This document shows positions 37,740 to 49,735 of a stretch of 64,000 nt of DNA, in pieces. Within the stretch, counting starts at the first letter, position 1. Each line of letters opens with the position of its first letter. The stretch is from assembly GCA_903813345.2 (NCBI GenBank), contig CAIIXF020000012.1, positions 24,628,184 to 24,692,183 of the forward strand, given 5' to 3'. A program made the translations under genes and the position numbers. The notes under the pieces are model-generated. The model saw only the letters and a list, made by a program, of their open reading frames with translations, did no database searches and was not told the origin of the DNA. Origin of the DNA: Owenia fusiformis. Its lineage: Eukaryota; Annelida; Polychaeta; Sabellida; Oweniidae.

Positions 37740-38040
37740 TGCTTAACCATAAATCATTTAATTTAGGGAGATATTTAAAATCTAAATCGTCATAAATCAA
37801 AGATGCAGTTCGCGCAATAGACGAAATGTCAGTTTTCCGACAAGTCCTACATGTAAGTCTTACGTCACGCTTGGAACAGCGAGTCGTCTGCTAATTTGCG
37901 AGACATTTGAGTATATAGTTTTACGTTTGCCCAGCAAGGACTTGTTGATTTATCTTTAATTTAGGGAAATATTTAATATCTAATCCGTCATAAATCAATG
38001 ATGCAGTTTGCAGTATAGACGAAATGTCAGTTTTCGGAGA
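37740..38040 (-). repeat. Isolated fragment of the 186-bp satellite (about 1.6 monomers)
   Basis: Two successive minus-strand monomer pieces with GACGAAATGTCAGTTTTC (about 37819 and 38018), TCTTACGTCACGCTTGG and CCAGCAAGGACTTGTTGATT. Diverged to a degree like the old array at 19546-25306 and in the same orientation. It lies 12.4 kb from the array edge. Confidence 0.85.
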
Positions 38041-40559
38041 AGGTTCCAAGTCACGGGATTACGAAAAAGACCAGCCACCGACCAGTCACTCTCGACAGTT
38101 TGATCCAGGAGGTGCGAGGTGGGTGCTTGGTCGGCGGTCGGTTTTCTACAGAATCATGCTTTCAAACCACCATGATTTAGAAAAAGTGATAGAAAATCGA
38201 CTACCACTCATTTAATTATCGTCAGAGCGTGTAAGTTTCAGCTACGGTAAGTTTCACTTCGAATATGTTACTTCTTTCCAGTCAATATGGTACAACGAAA
38301 ATGTGCGCATGTTAAAAATTTTCGTCAAAACTAGACTTTTGTTCAAGTTGATACGATTGTCTTTCGAACTAGAGACTTACCTCGTTCGAAAGATCATAAA
38401 AGACTTTATCCATACTGAAAATCTTAGATCCCAGCATAGTATAATAGGCTACGCCGTCAGTCTGCATTTGATTTTTTGAAATGAGTTTCGTAGATCGTCA
38501 GATTTCTCCGACTGATATCGGGTTATGTCAAATTGGTTCGTTTATAAATACGGATTTCTTTACCCTTGTAAGGCGCATGCGGAAAATTGATTATGTCGGT
38601 CAATAGCGCTTGCGCTAACGTTTATTGTACAAAAATATCCGACTTCCAAGATTCAGATCATTTCGCCGTGTTTGCTAAGCGTGTATACGTGAATGACAAG
38701 CTGTTTTGAGTAGATAAGGTTCCCATTTTAGACACAAAATTGATTTAGCTTGACATTGATGTGCACATTGGCACTTTTGAGCATGTTAATACAAGTTTTT
38801 ACACTCTTAGCAGGAGACGAAATGTATCTTTCAGTCTTTACTTTGTCGCCAGGCAGAACATATTGTAAAACATTTTTCCTTTTGTCACAAAGAGGATAAT
38901 GTTTGTTTTGACAGTTTGAGGTGTCTGGTGATGAGCGTTTTATGATTAAATGCAAAATCACCGGAGCAGATATAATCCAAAACATCCGACATTCAACATA
39001 TCATGTAAGACTACATCGACCCGGTGTAAAAGAAATTATGGTCCCCTGGGGATTATGATCCCCTTTCTTTGCGGCCCTTACTGGCCCCGACTGTGTATAA
39101 ATAATAAAATAATTGTAATTAGGTCACCATATAAATCAATGGAGAGTAGGACCATAATTTGATAGGACCTTCTACCCTTTTACATCGGTACTAGTTTTCA
39201 GAGTTTCAAGTATGGATTAAGCATAGTTCTATATTACGAATCCACTTTCTACAAAAACACTAATTATACAGCACTAGTCTAGTCAACATTCAATAGCAAT
39301 AATCATGTGCGATTATTTTTAATTCAAATTCATTGTTGCAGGGACCTTGCAATAAACAGGATACAAATATATGTCATATTCTGCAACAAATATGGCCTAT
39401 TTACTTGCGGTATATGCCAGATTCACCTGCGGTATATGGCATACACACTAACCAATAAGAGCGCAATACGGATGTACGCAATTTTCAATTACATAGATTC
39501 AACGAACGTGTCTATAAATTATTATTATGATTATTAATTCAACATTTTAGTGAAAAAAAGAAAAAGTGGAATATATCAACTAATGCAACTGAATAATATA
39601 CACCAGTACGGTACCTGTATTGTTTGATGAGGTTTTGTCTAGGCGTTGGATGCAAAAACACACTTCAAGGAAAACATTAACAAAAACGAACCTATGTTCG
39701 TGAAGCTCATAAGTGACTTCATAGCCAAATGCAAACTTTAAAAGATCACTAGTATTTATATATTGTTGTATTGGCAATCACGATTTACACATTTCAAATA
39801 TTTTCAGGAGTATCATTCAGCAATAACATGTTATAAACGTACTTTATCAATACAGGATTCATTTATATTAGTACTCAAAGCGCCAACTATATTGGTAATC
39901 CAGTGTAGTTTTACATTTAGAATAGATTCTTTCGACCAATCAAATCAAATCTGCATCACGTTTTCATCTGCGGTATATGGCATAGTCCTATAATGGCAGC
40001 TTTATTCAGCCATTTAGAAACTACAGTATGGAGTATGTTCAATGGCGATTCATGGAAATTTAGGGATTTGTGTCTTGTTTTTCCATATTTTGATCAGTAA
40101 TCTATCAATCACCAATTCAAATCTTAATTCTGTTCCAAAATTGGTTCAATTTCAGTAATATTTTTCAAAAAACTGAAAAATATTTGTATGGAAAAAAGGT
40201 TATGCCAACTGTCGACAGATTGAGTCTTCAATACTATTGGATAGTGGATCTGCCAGTCATTTATAATAAAATAACACCAGAAAAGTAACCAATTTTATTT
40301 ATAATAAAGGAATATTATTCAATCATGAGTCCTGATAGAACTTGCACCAAATTGTAAATTTTTTGATTTCACATTAAGACATTAACATGCAAGTCAGAAT
40401 ATGTTTGTAATACAGATGTAAAATAGGAGTAAACAATACAGTATTCAATAAATCATGTTTATTGTACACACATTATACATAGCTCATTGCTATTATGTTT
40501 ATTAGATCACGATTTGTTCAACACAGAATATAAAGTCTCCACACATAATTATACCACTA
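38041..40559. other. Unassigned AT-rich region with a short repeated word
   Basis: No credible gene. A short inverted pair GACCAGCCACCGACC / GGTCGGCGGTCGG lies at about 38069-38142. CTGCGGTATATGGCATA occurs at about 39429 and 39969. Open frames here are under 90 codons and without features. Confidence 0.5.
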
Positions 40560-41735
40560 TCATTAGTCTTCATTACAAAATAAGGGTACGATAATGTTGT
40601 TCTCCTTAAGGTAAGGATTGTAATTTGTGCAATTTGTAGTACAACAATAGAATATGATCATGTTCTCTCCTTGTTAAAGATTGCACGCAATGTCATAGTA
40701 GTCCATAACTAGATTTCAGTCATTAGTGGTTCCACAGATAATGTTGTTTCTCCAAGTTGAAGATTGTACAAAATATGTAATATTACTCCTTAACAACATG
40801 TGGGTTACAAAGTCATTAGTGGTGCCACAGAAGAGTGTGATGATGTTGTTTTCTACAAGTAAAGGATTGCACACAATCTATAATTGCAGTCAATTACTAA
40901 GTTCCACGACCATTTTAGTCTAGGTAACAGAGTGATAAGTGCTGCCCCAGAAGAATATGATAATGTTGTATGTTGATTATGAGGATTAGAATTAAGCACA
41001 ATATTTAGTAGCAGTACATGATTAAACCCCATCATTAACAGAATCATTGGTGTCGCAACCACATCAGATAATGTTGTCCCTTTCCAAGTCCATAACTAAT
41101 GTTGTCCAATTTCGCAGTCCATAACTTATTTCAAACTACATTATAGTTTAGGAAACAGATTAAGGATTACGCAAAATAAAACTAAGTTCCACCACCATTA
41201 AGTCTAAGTTACAAGGTCACTAGGTTTGATGTTGTTCTCTCCAAGGTAAGTCTTTATACAATAAGCCTAGGTTCCATCACCATTGTAGTCTAGGTTACAA
41301 AGTCACTAGTTGTACCACAGAAGAGTATGATAATGTTGCTCTCTTCAAAGTAAGGAATGCGAATAAAGTAAAGTGATGCCACACCAGAGTATGATAATGT
41401 TGTTCAATCCAAGGTAAGGATTGCATATGGTATCGGAGTCCATAAAATCCGCCTCTATTAAAAATCTATGTTACACAGTCAGTAGAGGTGCCAACAATAG
41501 TGTAATAATGTGGTTATCTGCAAAGTCAAGGTCAGGATTGCACACAATATGTAAAATCAGTCCATAACTAGCTTCAACCATCATTATAGTCTTGGTAACT
41601 GCCACATCTGAGTATGATGATGTTGTTCTCTCCAAGGAAAGTATTGCACACAATTTGTAATAGCAGGCCATCACAGAATATTTAATCACAAACCATAACT
41701 GAGTTCCACCCACCACCATCATTGCAGTCTAAAAT
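40560..41735. repeat. Diverged tandem repeats, roughly 120-130 bp
   Basis: Recurring words in constant order: GTGCCACAGAAGAGTATGAT, AATGTTGTTCTCTCCAAGG, GTAAGGATTGCACACAAT, AGTCCATAACTA, GTTCCACCACCATT and AGTCTAGGTTACAAAGTCA. About eight to nine copies, many with deletions, so frames found here (for example 40726-40923 and 41471-41722) are not genes. Confidence 0.8.
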
Positions 41736-42190
41736 CAAAATGATATAACCTTTTTAGGGATGAGTATATTTTACTCATCATTTTAGAGAAGAGCATTAAC
41801 ATGCAAAATGTCACCTTGCCATTTGTTACAATGCCTAACTCATAATTACAATCATACTGTCCATGCGCCAATGCATGCTTATATACAAAATTGATGGTTT
41901 ATAAACTCCATTCAGTTTAAATTGAAGAAAAAACAAGGGCCAAACATAAGTGTCAATTTTGAGATGAGATGAGATGTAAGATCTTAAGGAGAATCATTGA
42001 ATGATATCAAGATAAATTTAGTGGTTTATAAAGCTTTGTGTAATCCACACAACAACAAGCTTTTTTCACCTTTAGTCTTGTTTTCCAAAAAAGCATACTA
42101 TTATACAACGTTACTGAATACTGGTAAAACATGTTTCATCTTTTAAAATTAATTCCTATGCGCTGTAAATTATTAAATAATTCAACTTAC

Positions 42191-42356
42191 TTAAACAGGA
42201 TCCAAAGACTGTCATCTTCTCGAAGATGCAACTTTAGTTAAAGAGATCTATCACTAGCAGGAATAATATGCAATGTAGATACAGACGCTGCAAAGAGCTG
42301 ACGTAGATTGTCTATCTTTTACATAACTTCACAACTGGGGTTCGAAGTGTAATGAC
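42191..42356 (-). other. Exon-like non-coding segment, copy 1
   Basis: On the minus strand it is preceded by TTTTTTCTAAGTACTTTCAG (pyrimidine-rich, AG acceptor) and followed by GTAAGTTG (donor consensus). All three frames stop within it. It aligns along its length with 45369-45559 (for example CAATCTACGTCAG against CAATCTGAACAGT, and GCATATTATTCCTGCTAGTG against CCACATTGTTGACTACTTCT). It could be an exon of a non-coding RNA or part of a repeat with splice-like ends. Confidence 0.45.
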
Positions 42357-42373
42357 CTGAAAGTACTTAGAAA

Positions 42374-42412
42374 AAAGGAAAAAAGTCAGCAATGATTTGA
42401 CTTTTTTCCTTT
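42374..42412. repeat. 14-bp perfect hairpin
   Basis: AAAGGAAAAAAGTC, an 11-base loop, then GACTTTTTTCCTTT. It overlaps the pyrimidine tract upstream of exon-like copy 1. Confidence 0.85.
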
Positions 42413-42545
42413 AAAGTGATAAGTTAATATACCCATCTCTCTGGAATGGCCATTTTCAGATATGAGTATGTTTAAATATCACTTTAAGAGAATGCATTAA
42501 TATGCAAAATGTCACCACTGGCCGTTTGTTAAAGTTGCAATCTGT

Positions 42546-44734
42546 TACAGTAGACGAACACCAATTGCTGGCCGCAATCCATAAAGAGCTTTGTTCACAG
42601 AAATATACATGTAACATTATGTTACTACTTTTGGTGGCGACATAAAAATCAAATCATTGCTGAGTAAGTACACTTTACTAAGAACTATGAATATATCACC
42701 TTATCACCGCTGAATTAATTGGCAACTTGTTACTTGAAAGTTAGCATTATTATATTGATCAAAACTAAATTGATAGAATATTAACTATTTTCCCAGTAGT
42801 CACAGAACATAAATTACCAAACACATGTAAACAAGACCACTGTTCCTGGTGTTGCAGCCCAAGATCTGCTTTGCTGAAAATACAAAAAGATGCTGTAATA
42901 CTCAGATAATATCACAATGTAAACAAATTGCCAAAAAAGAATCAATTAGGAGGGATGGAGTAAGGTAGTAAATTAAATACATTTTAACTAGACAATACAA
43001 AACTGCTTCCAGCATTGCATCCATTGTGTGCCTTCTGCCAAGTTCATACTTCTGGCTAAATTGTGATTTTGTGCAAGGAGAAAATCGATTTATTAGTATC
43101 TTGTATGCAATAGTAGTAGTTGTTGTCCAAAGCAGTAGAAGTCAGCATCTCTCTTAAAACCATATATATTGAGAAAAGTTGTTTTAATGACTACCTTAAC
43201 TCCAAAGCAAGCAAGGGATTATCATTTGCAAAACCTGAACAATTTGCTTTAAACAATCAGAGTCTAGGTCATAAATACCTATACAGTTGATTGCTTTTTG
43301 GACCAAATCATGGTCACATTTACACTGACCTCAACACAAGAAAAAAATAGTTGAAAACTAAAAATTGGCTACAAATAGGCTACAACACAGAGAACCATCT
43401 TCCAGCTCGTACCAAAAAATAATTGAAAATTGAAACCTAAAAACTGAGACTAACATACTTAGTATGTTAACTCTCAGGTGAAAGTGAATTTATAAAAACA
43501 ATATGAAGACAACATTTCCAAATATGGCGCACATCTCTTCCATTTTGAAATGAACCATTGGTGGATTCCACTATTCTTTCATTTCAGAACATAGAACCTG
43601 TTAGGAAGCTTTCAAGCCAACCACACCTTAACAAAAGATCAAACATTGGGTGACCGTCCCCTCGCTCATGCTGTATGCTGTCCAGAGAGATTAAGAAGAA
43701 TAACAAGAATGCCATCCTTGGCCATGCATCATTAGGATACATCACATTAAAAAGATGAAATACAAGACCAGACCACTATCAATTCCTGATGGTATCCTTA
43801 CTGTAACACTGATGAGCAATGTCTACCTACCTAAAGAGTACAAGGTAACATGTATCAACTCCAATGCCATTCCGCTCAGATCCATGTGAATCCTTGCTGC
43901 GTCCTCACAAGATCTTAAGAATCACACTATATCCGTCATAGCCAACTAATCGTCACTGATGCTTGAAAGCAAAAATGAGTGGACCATCACCAGAATTCAC
44001 CGAGACCCCTCGGGAACTATCGAATGCACACCGGCACCACAGCAATACATTGACCTACATCCTGGTGGGTGCAGGTCGACCACGTTTACTAACGAGTAAC
44101 TGTGGCTTTTATCAGCCATCAGAATATAGGCGAAACAAGAACCAAGTTCAACAATAAGAATCCAACACGGAAACTGTTGGTTGGGACTTACAGGGAATTG
44201 ATACCTGGAACCCATGCATCTAGAGATTGATAGACACTGATCATAAGAATCACAGTGGAGATACCACAAGGAACATCAAATGGTATGATCAAGTAAGCCA
44301 GAGCTCTCAATGCAATGGATCAGAATGACCCATGCTCAACGATGCCATCCTTAGATATTCCTCAAAATCAATCGGGACAACATAAAACATGAACAAAGGA
44401 AGGCCTCCCAACACTTGATCCAGTGTTAAGACATGTTCAGCCATCCAGCTTCATAGCAGACTCCACATTCCTCCACTCCAGAATAATGGGCTGGCCAACA
44501 AAATCCACCTGTTCATTCAAAATGGAAGGTGCCCCACTAAACGAGAAGAACCTGCCTCCCACCCATAGATGGAAATTATTGTCTAGCTGGAGATGACTCT
44601 TTAAATGACATAAAAAATACAACATAAAAATACAACATAAAAAATCAAGATTACTTAACTTGGGTGACAGGAACATTGCAACTCATCAGGGTTCGTGTTA
44701 AAGTAGTTTCCAGTATACGGGTCATCTTGGCTTG
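42546..44734. other. Unassigned region
   Basis: No tandem repeat or TIR pair found. The stretch 43570-44660 is somewhat less AT-rich than its surroundings but has stops in all frames at short intervals, so no protein gene is supported. Confidence 0.5.
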
Positions 44735-45260
44735 GCTTCCCATATGTGGCTCACACTCCAGCAAGTGATTAATCTTCCAGAGGGCGGCTTGGTTTTCAGT
44801 AGGTAGGTCAACTTCACCTGGATTCATATGGGTGGCTAGTTTTCCATTTGTGGCTTGATGCTTATTTGTGGCTCATCTTCCAGCGGGTGGCTCATCTTCC
44901 AGCGGGTGGCTCATCTTCCAGCGGGTGGCTCATCTTCCAGCGGGTGGCTCATCTTCCAGCGGGTGGCTCATCTTCCAGCGGGTGGCTCATCTTCCAGCAG
45001 GTGACTCATCTTCCAGCAGGTGACTCATCTTCCAGCAGGTGGCTCATCTTCCAGCAGGTGACTCATCTTCCAGCAGGTGACTCATCTTCCAGCAGGTGAC
45101 TCATCTTCCAGCAGGTGACTCATCTGCCAGCAGGTGACTCATCTTCCAGAGGGCAGCTTGACTTTCTGCAGGATGACCATCTTGGCTTGACTTCTGATTG
45201 ATGGCTTGGCTTCCATTTGTTGCTCATCTTCCAGCAGATGCCTTGGTCTTCCAGAGGCCA
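44735..45260. repeat. 19-bp minisatellite with diverged flanks
   Basis: The core is 44868-45150, about 15 units of GTGGCTCATCTTCCAGCGG. The first seven end in GCGG; most later ones read GTGACTCATCTTCCAGCAG, so two subtypes occupy separate halves. More diverged units with GTGGCT/TTGGCT and CTTCCAG words extend to both sides. The + strand frame through it repeats 19 residues per 57 bp and is an artefact; the minus strand stops in the unit. Confidence 0.93.
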
Positions 45261-45368
45261 GCTTAGATTCAGGGTTTGTGGTTCAGATTCTAGTGGGCTT
45301 CTAAACTCCAGGCTAAAGGTAAATCTGAAAGAAATACTGAACATTAGGAAATGAAATACTGTACTTAC

Positions 45369-45559
45369 TTGAACAGGATCCTAGAGACATGTCCCATCCT
45401 CAACAATGCTATATGAGTCGCATAAAGACATCACCAGAAGTAGTCAACAATGTGGAGTGCAGATACAAATGCTGCAGTCAGACTGTTCAGATTGTAGTTC
45501 CTATCCAACATTTCTCAGACAAGACAGAGCTTTACATCTCCAAGGTCAGAGGAGAGCAT
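45369..45559 (-). other. Exon-like non-coding segment, copy 2
   Basis: On the minus strand it is preceded by TATTTTTATGTACTTTCAG and followed by GTAAGTACAG. Stops occur in all three frames. It is homologous to 42191-42356. A further AG acceptor-like site (ATTTCTTTCAG) lies only 44 bp beyond the donor, at about 45325. Confidence 0.45.
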
Positions 45560-45829
45560 CTGAAAGTACATAAAAATAGGAAAAGTCAGTAAAGCTCTGA
45601 GAAGCATTGTACTTGACTAGGACGCTTACCAATGCAATAACCTGAAATCGTCTGCTATTCACTCATATTATGAGTATACACACACAAGTGAAATTCTTGT
45701 GCAACACCCATACCACTTTATCCCCATGTAGCGTCATCAGCTTTTTCAATGAATAGTAATCAGGATGCCATATCCCAACTGTGTGCATACTATGCAAGAT
45801 TTTAAATATACTAGATTTTAAATTACGTT

Positions 45830-46085
45830 AATGGCTTGTTACTATTTTAATAATAACATAATTTAACTAATGGATCAAACAGTGACGTCGTAAATAATTC
45901 ATAATTTCCTTGATTATCACAACATCAAGGCAACCACTGGGTTGTTGTGTAAAAAACAACAGAACACCTTTGCATTATGAGGTCAAAAACTAAAACAAGC
46001 CACATGGTGGCCAGTGAAAAGTCATGTTGGGGCCAAAAAAGTCACAAAACATTTAAATATTGCTTATTCAGCAGATGACATGTGT
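45830..46085. repeat. Dispersed repeat, copy 1
   Basis: Shares with 62340-62600 the ordered words GTGACGTC/AAGACGTCAC, AAGGCAACCA, TTGTTGTGTAAA, ACACCTTTGCATTATGAGGTC, GCCACATGG and ATATTGCTTATT. In both places it lies next to minisatellite-bearing elements. Confidence 0.75.
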
Positions 46086-46275
46086 AGTAAAACTAGAAAA
46101 CTGCAACTTCACAGAGAGAGGTCAGCAGAGCAGAGGTCCTGCACCAATAAAACATAAGCCTATTAAATTTGAATCCAATCCTTCAACCGGTATTTGAGTA
46201 ATTGCCTGGACACATAGACAAACGAATGGCTTCTCTTGTATCCCTCTCAAACTTTGTTCAGTGGGATAATGAAAC
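46086..46275. mobile_element. Short member of the GTTCGGTGGGAT-tail family
   Basis: Starts with AACTAGAAAACTGCAACTTC-like sequence and ends GGTATTTGAGTAATTGCC, a GGACACA stretch and TTTGTTCAGTGGGATAATG. The central repeats are missing, so it looks like a deletion derivative of the 46785-48105 element. Confidence 0.65.
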
Positions 46276-46329
46276 AGTAGCAATATTACTGATTAAATGA
46301 CATGTCCAAATACATCCATTATTAAAATA

Positions 46330-46784
46330 GACAAAGCAACGCCAAAATGTAGCAAATCCCATCGAAGAGCAATGGCTAGCATTTTTACAAACGAAATATA
46401 TAGCAAATATGTAAATGTAAATAACATGTACATGTTAATGGTGGCCATTTTTTTTAAATTGTTGCATACTACCCAAAATGTCATAAGACAGTGTGCCATG
46501 CTTATGAGTATTCACATACCAAATATGAAAAAATCGCTCCATTGCTTTTAAAGTTGGTGGCCATTTTTAAAATGGCTGCCTACTACCCGAAGTGCCACGA
46601 GATAGTGTGCAAGGCTCATGAGTATTTACATATCAAATATGAACAAAAATCTCTCCACTACTTTTCAAGATATAGTAAATAAAACGTAAAATTGTGGCAA
46701 TTTTTCAAAATGGCTGCCTACTACCCAAAGTGTCATCAGACAGTGTGCCATGCTAATAGTATTCACATATCAAATATGAACTAG
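46330..46784. repeat. Tandem repeats of about 140 bp, three copies
   Basis: Ordered words ATGGCTGCCTACTACCCAAA, AGTGTGCCATGCT and CACATATCAAATATGAAC recur near 46465, 46575 and 46710. The left border resembles the family head (CAAATCCCATCGAAGA). Confidence 0.7.
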
Positions 46785-48105
46785 AAAAACAGCAACTCCA
46801 CGGAGTAGCAAATCCCACCGAACAAAACATATTTAGATTATTAGTGGCCATTTTGAAAATTCCTTCTTGAGCAGAGCTTGTTTGTCCCTAAGCATCAACA
46901 TATAAAATGTAAACCATATCCATAAATTAAAATTTGAGATTACATTCTTTTTTACTAAAAATGGCGGCCAATTCTGCAGTCATTTTGAAAATCTTTCTCG
47001 AACAGAGCTATAGTGTCCCTAGGTATCAGCATATAAAATTTGAATTAAGAAAAATGGCAACCATTTTGAAATTCAGCTGCCATTTTGAAAATTCTTCCTC
47101 AAACAGAGCTACTGTGTCCCTACTGTGTTTGCTGGTATTAGAGTTATCAAAATTTTATGTTTTTTTTACGAAAAATGGCCACCATCTTGAAAATTCATTT
47201 TTGAACAAAGCAACTGTGTCCCTAGCCATCATCATATAAAATTTGAACCAAATCTGTTCACTGGTATTTGAGTTATCAAAGATTATGTTTTTTAACGAAA
47301 AATTGCCGTCATTTTGAAATAAAGCGGCCATCTTGAAAATTCTTTGTCAAAGTGTCCCTAGGCATCATCATATAAAATTTGAACCAAATCCGTTCACTGG
47401 TATATGAGTTATCAAAGATTACGTTTTTTACGAAAATTGGCCGCAATCTTGAAATTCAGCCGCCATCTTGAAAATTATTTCTTGAACAGAGCTACTGTGT
47501 CCCTAGGCATAATCATATAAATTTCAACCAAATCTGTTCACTGGAATTTGAGTTATCAAAGATTACGTTTTTTACGAAAAATTGCCGCCATTTTGAAATT
47601 AAGTGGCCATCTTTAAAATCTTTTGTCGAACATAGCTATTGTGTCCCTAAGCATCATCATATAAAATTTGAACCAAATCCGTTCACTGGTATTTGAGTTA
47701 TCAAAGATTACATATTTTTACGAAAAATGGCCGCCATTTTGAAATTAAGCGGCCATCTTGAAAATCTCTTTTTGTGATAAACTCCTTTGTCCCTAGGCAT
47801 CAGCATATAAAATTTGAACCAAATCCGTCAACTTGTATTTGAGTTATCAACGATTACATTTTTTACGAAAAATGGCGGCCATTTTAAATTGAGCGGCCAT
47901 GTTGAAAATTCCTTCTTGAGCAGAGGTTCTACACTCATAAGGCATAAGCCTATAAAATTTGAACCAAATCCGTCAACCGGTATTGGAGTTATCGCCCGGA
48001 CACACAGACGGACGGACAGACGGACAAACGGACAGACGGACAAACGGACGGACGGACGGACGGCTTCTCTATATCCCCCTCGGACTTCGTTCGGTGGGAT
48101 AACAA
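46785..48105. mobile_element. Non-autonomous element with about 145-bp core repeats and GGTGGGAT tail
   Basis: Head: AACTAGAAAAACAGCAACTC and CAAATCCCACCGAAC. Core: about eight units containing AAAATGGCCGCCATTTTGAA, TGTGTCCCTAGGCATCATCA and AAATTTGAACCAAATC. The last landmark lies near 47240, 47377, 47521, 47665, 47815 and 47957. Tail: GGTATTGGAGTTATCGCCC, a GGAC/GGACA microsatellite (48004-48064) and CTTCGTTCGGTGGGATAAC. Head and tail share the short inverted word CCCACCGAAC / GTTCGGTGGG. No protein is encoded. Confidence 0.8.
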
Positions 48106-48258
48106 AATCCAACCACTACTTTTCAAGTTACAGCAAAAATTGTAAAATGACATGCAAAGGCAGCCATTTTTAAGATGGCTGCCATGAATTTCTTATATAT
48201 TTACATTTCTAACTTAATTAATGTCCTAAATAATTTTTTTACATTTATTACATTTTTA

Positions 48259-48915
48259 ACTAGAAAATGGTAACTCCACAGAGTAACAAATCCCAACGAA
48301 CACTATATAAATCATCAATCTGTGCAAATCAGAAAAACAATGCCATAATTGTGATCTACTCTGAAATTCCTTCATTTTGAGTATAATATATAGACTAATA
48401 GCCATACTTTTAAGAAATCAGAAAATAATAGCGAAATCCTGCATAAGGCGGCCATTTTGAATTTTTTGAGGCCCGAATCAGAAAAATGCTAAAATATTTG
48501 AAATCTACTCTAAATTCCCTTTCATTTGAGTATGATAAAGCTATACTTCAAAAACATCTCAAAATTAACGCAAATTCCTGTTTTCCCAATCCCCCATATA
48601 CAGCCCCCGGGGGTCAAGGTGAAAAACCTGAGATATATGTGAAATAGATAGATGTTGTTAATATACTACCAACATTTCAAATAATATATTTTTTGGGGTT
48701 TTAAAAAACATAAGATCTTTGTGAACAATCCCCGCCATTTTTAAACTGGTGGCCATCTTGAAATAAAAAAATTTTGCGTAAAACTATTCACCAATATACA
48801 TCTTTCCACCAAATATAAATAAAATCTGTTGACTACTATTCGAGTTATCTTCCAGACAGACGGACTGACGTAGGGCTTTACTATATCCCTACAGAACTTC
48901 GCTCGTTGGGATAAT
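48259..48915. mobile_element. Diverged member of the GGTGGGAT-tail family
   Basis: Head AACTAGAAAATGGTAACTCC and CAAATCCCAACGAAC; tail TCGAGTTATCTTCCAGACAG and CTTCGCTCGTTGGGATAAT. The interior has GGCGGCCATTTTGAA words but no regular repeat. Confidence 0.65.
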
Positions 48916-49735
48916 AAAGTAAATAAATAAACCTGTATCTTGATTCTATTCTCTATGAAGTCTGCAAAATTCAATGTTATATCTCTATATTACAATAGGT
49001 CAACATTTGATGTCAAAATTGATGAATCTCATGAAATTTAGAAAAAATGGCAGACCCCATGTTAGCCAATAGGAAATGGTTGGGGTGCCATAAGTCATAT
49101 GAGGAACGATCTATCCAACCGATTGCTTTCGGAAATAAAATTTTAAGAGACAATTAAATTTGCAATTGTCCACTGAACAAAAATATGATTTAATTTTCCA
49201 GGTTTAACAAAAGTTTATGATCCTCATATTGAAATAACACAGGTGGTCAGTGAGGTTGTCAAAATCACTTCTAAAGCTCTGTATCGCTAATTTTAACAAT
49301 GAATATAAGCTAGACATTTAGCATGTAGAATGTAAAACAATTCAGTTTTCTACACAGAAAGTATTTTTAACACTTGTTTTACTGAATAGATATTCCAAAA
49401 TTTGAATTGCCCCTAAGCCACCATTCCTCATTTGTTTAACATGCGATCTGCCATTTTTGTTAAATTTCATGAAATTCATCAATTTTGACATCAAGTTTTG
49501 ACCAATTGACCTTTTGCGATCAGAATTCAGGAATTTTGTTTATGGATACTGTTGTCACGTATTTCGTCTTATTGGTATGACGTCATATAGAAATGATATT
49601 AGACATGATGGAATCACGAAATGGCGGACACGTGGCAGTTTTGAGCTAAAAATATTGTCGTTTCTTATATAAAAACCATGGGTCGGATATTTACCAGGTA
49701 TGCCTATTTGACTAGATCATGAGTATGTCTATATA

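Larger units (their letters stand above)
41755..42545. repeat. Direct repeat pair (TTAACATGCAAAATGTCACC block)
   Basis: About 41757-41836 and 42425-42530 share GATGAGTATATTT/GATATGAGTATGTTT, GAGCATTAACATGCAAAATG and the CATTTGTTA/CGTTTGTTA continuation. The exon-like segment 42191-42356 lies between them. Confidence 0.6.

Noticed and set aside
38024-38215. Possible small gene starting MSVFGEGSKSRDYEKDQ
   Set aside because: Its start lies in a satellite fragment and the frame is short, without partner exons or known domain.
44848-45099. Open frame of 83 codons with an HLPAGGSSSS repeat
   Set aside because: Pure product of the 19-bp minisatellite (57 bp per protein period).
47814-48173. 119-codon + strand frame with a TDRRTNGQTD-like run, and its minus-strand counterpart
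   Set aside because: It lies over the element tail and the GGAC microsatellite (48004-48064) and has no family features.
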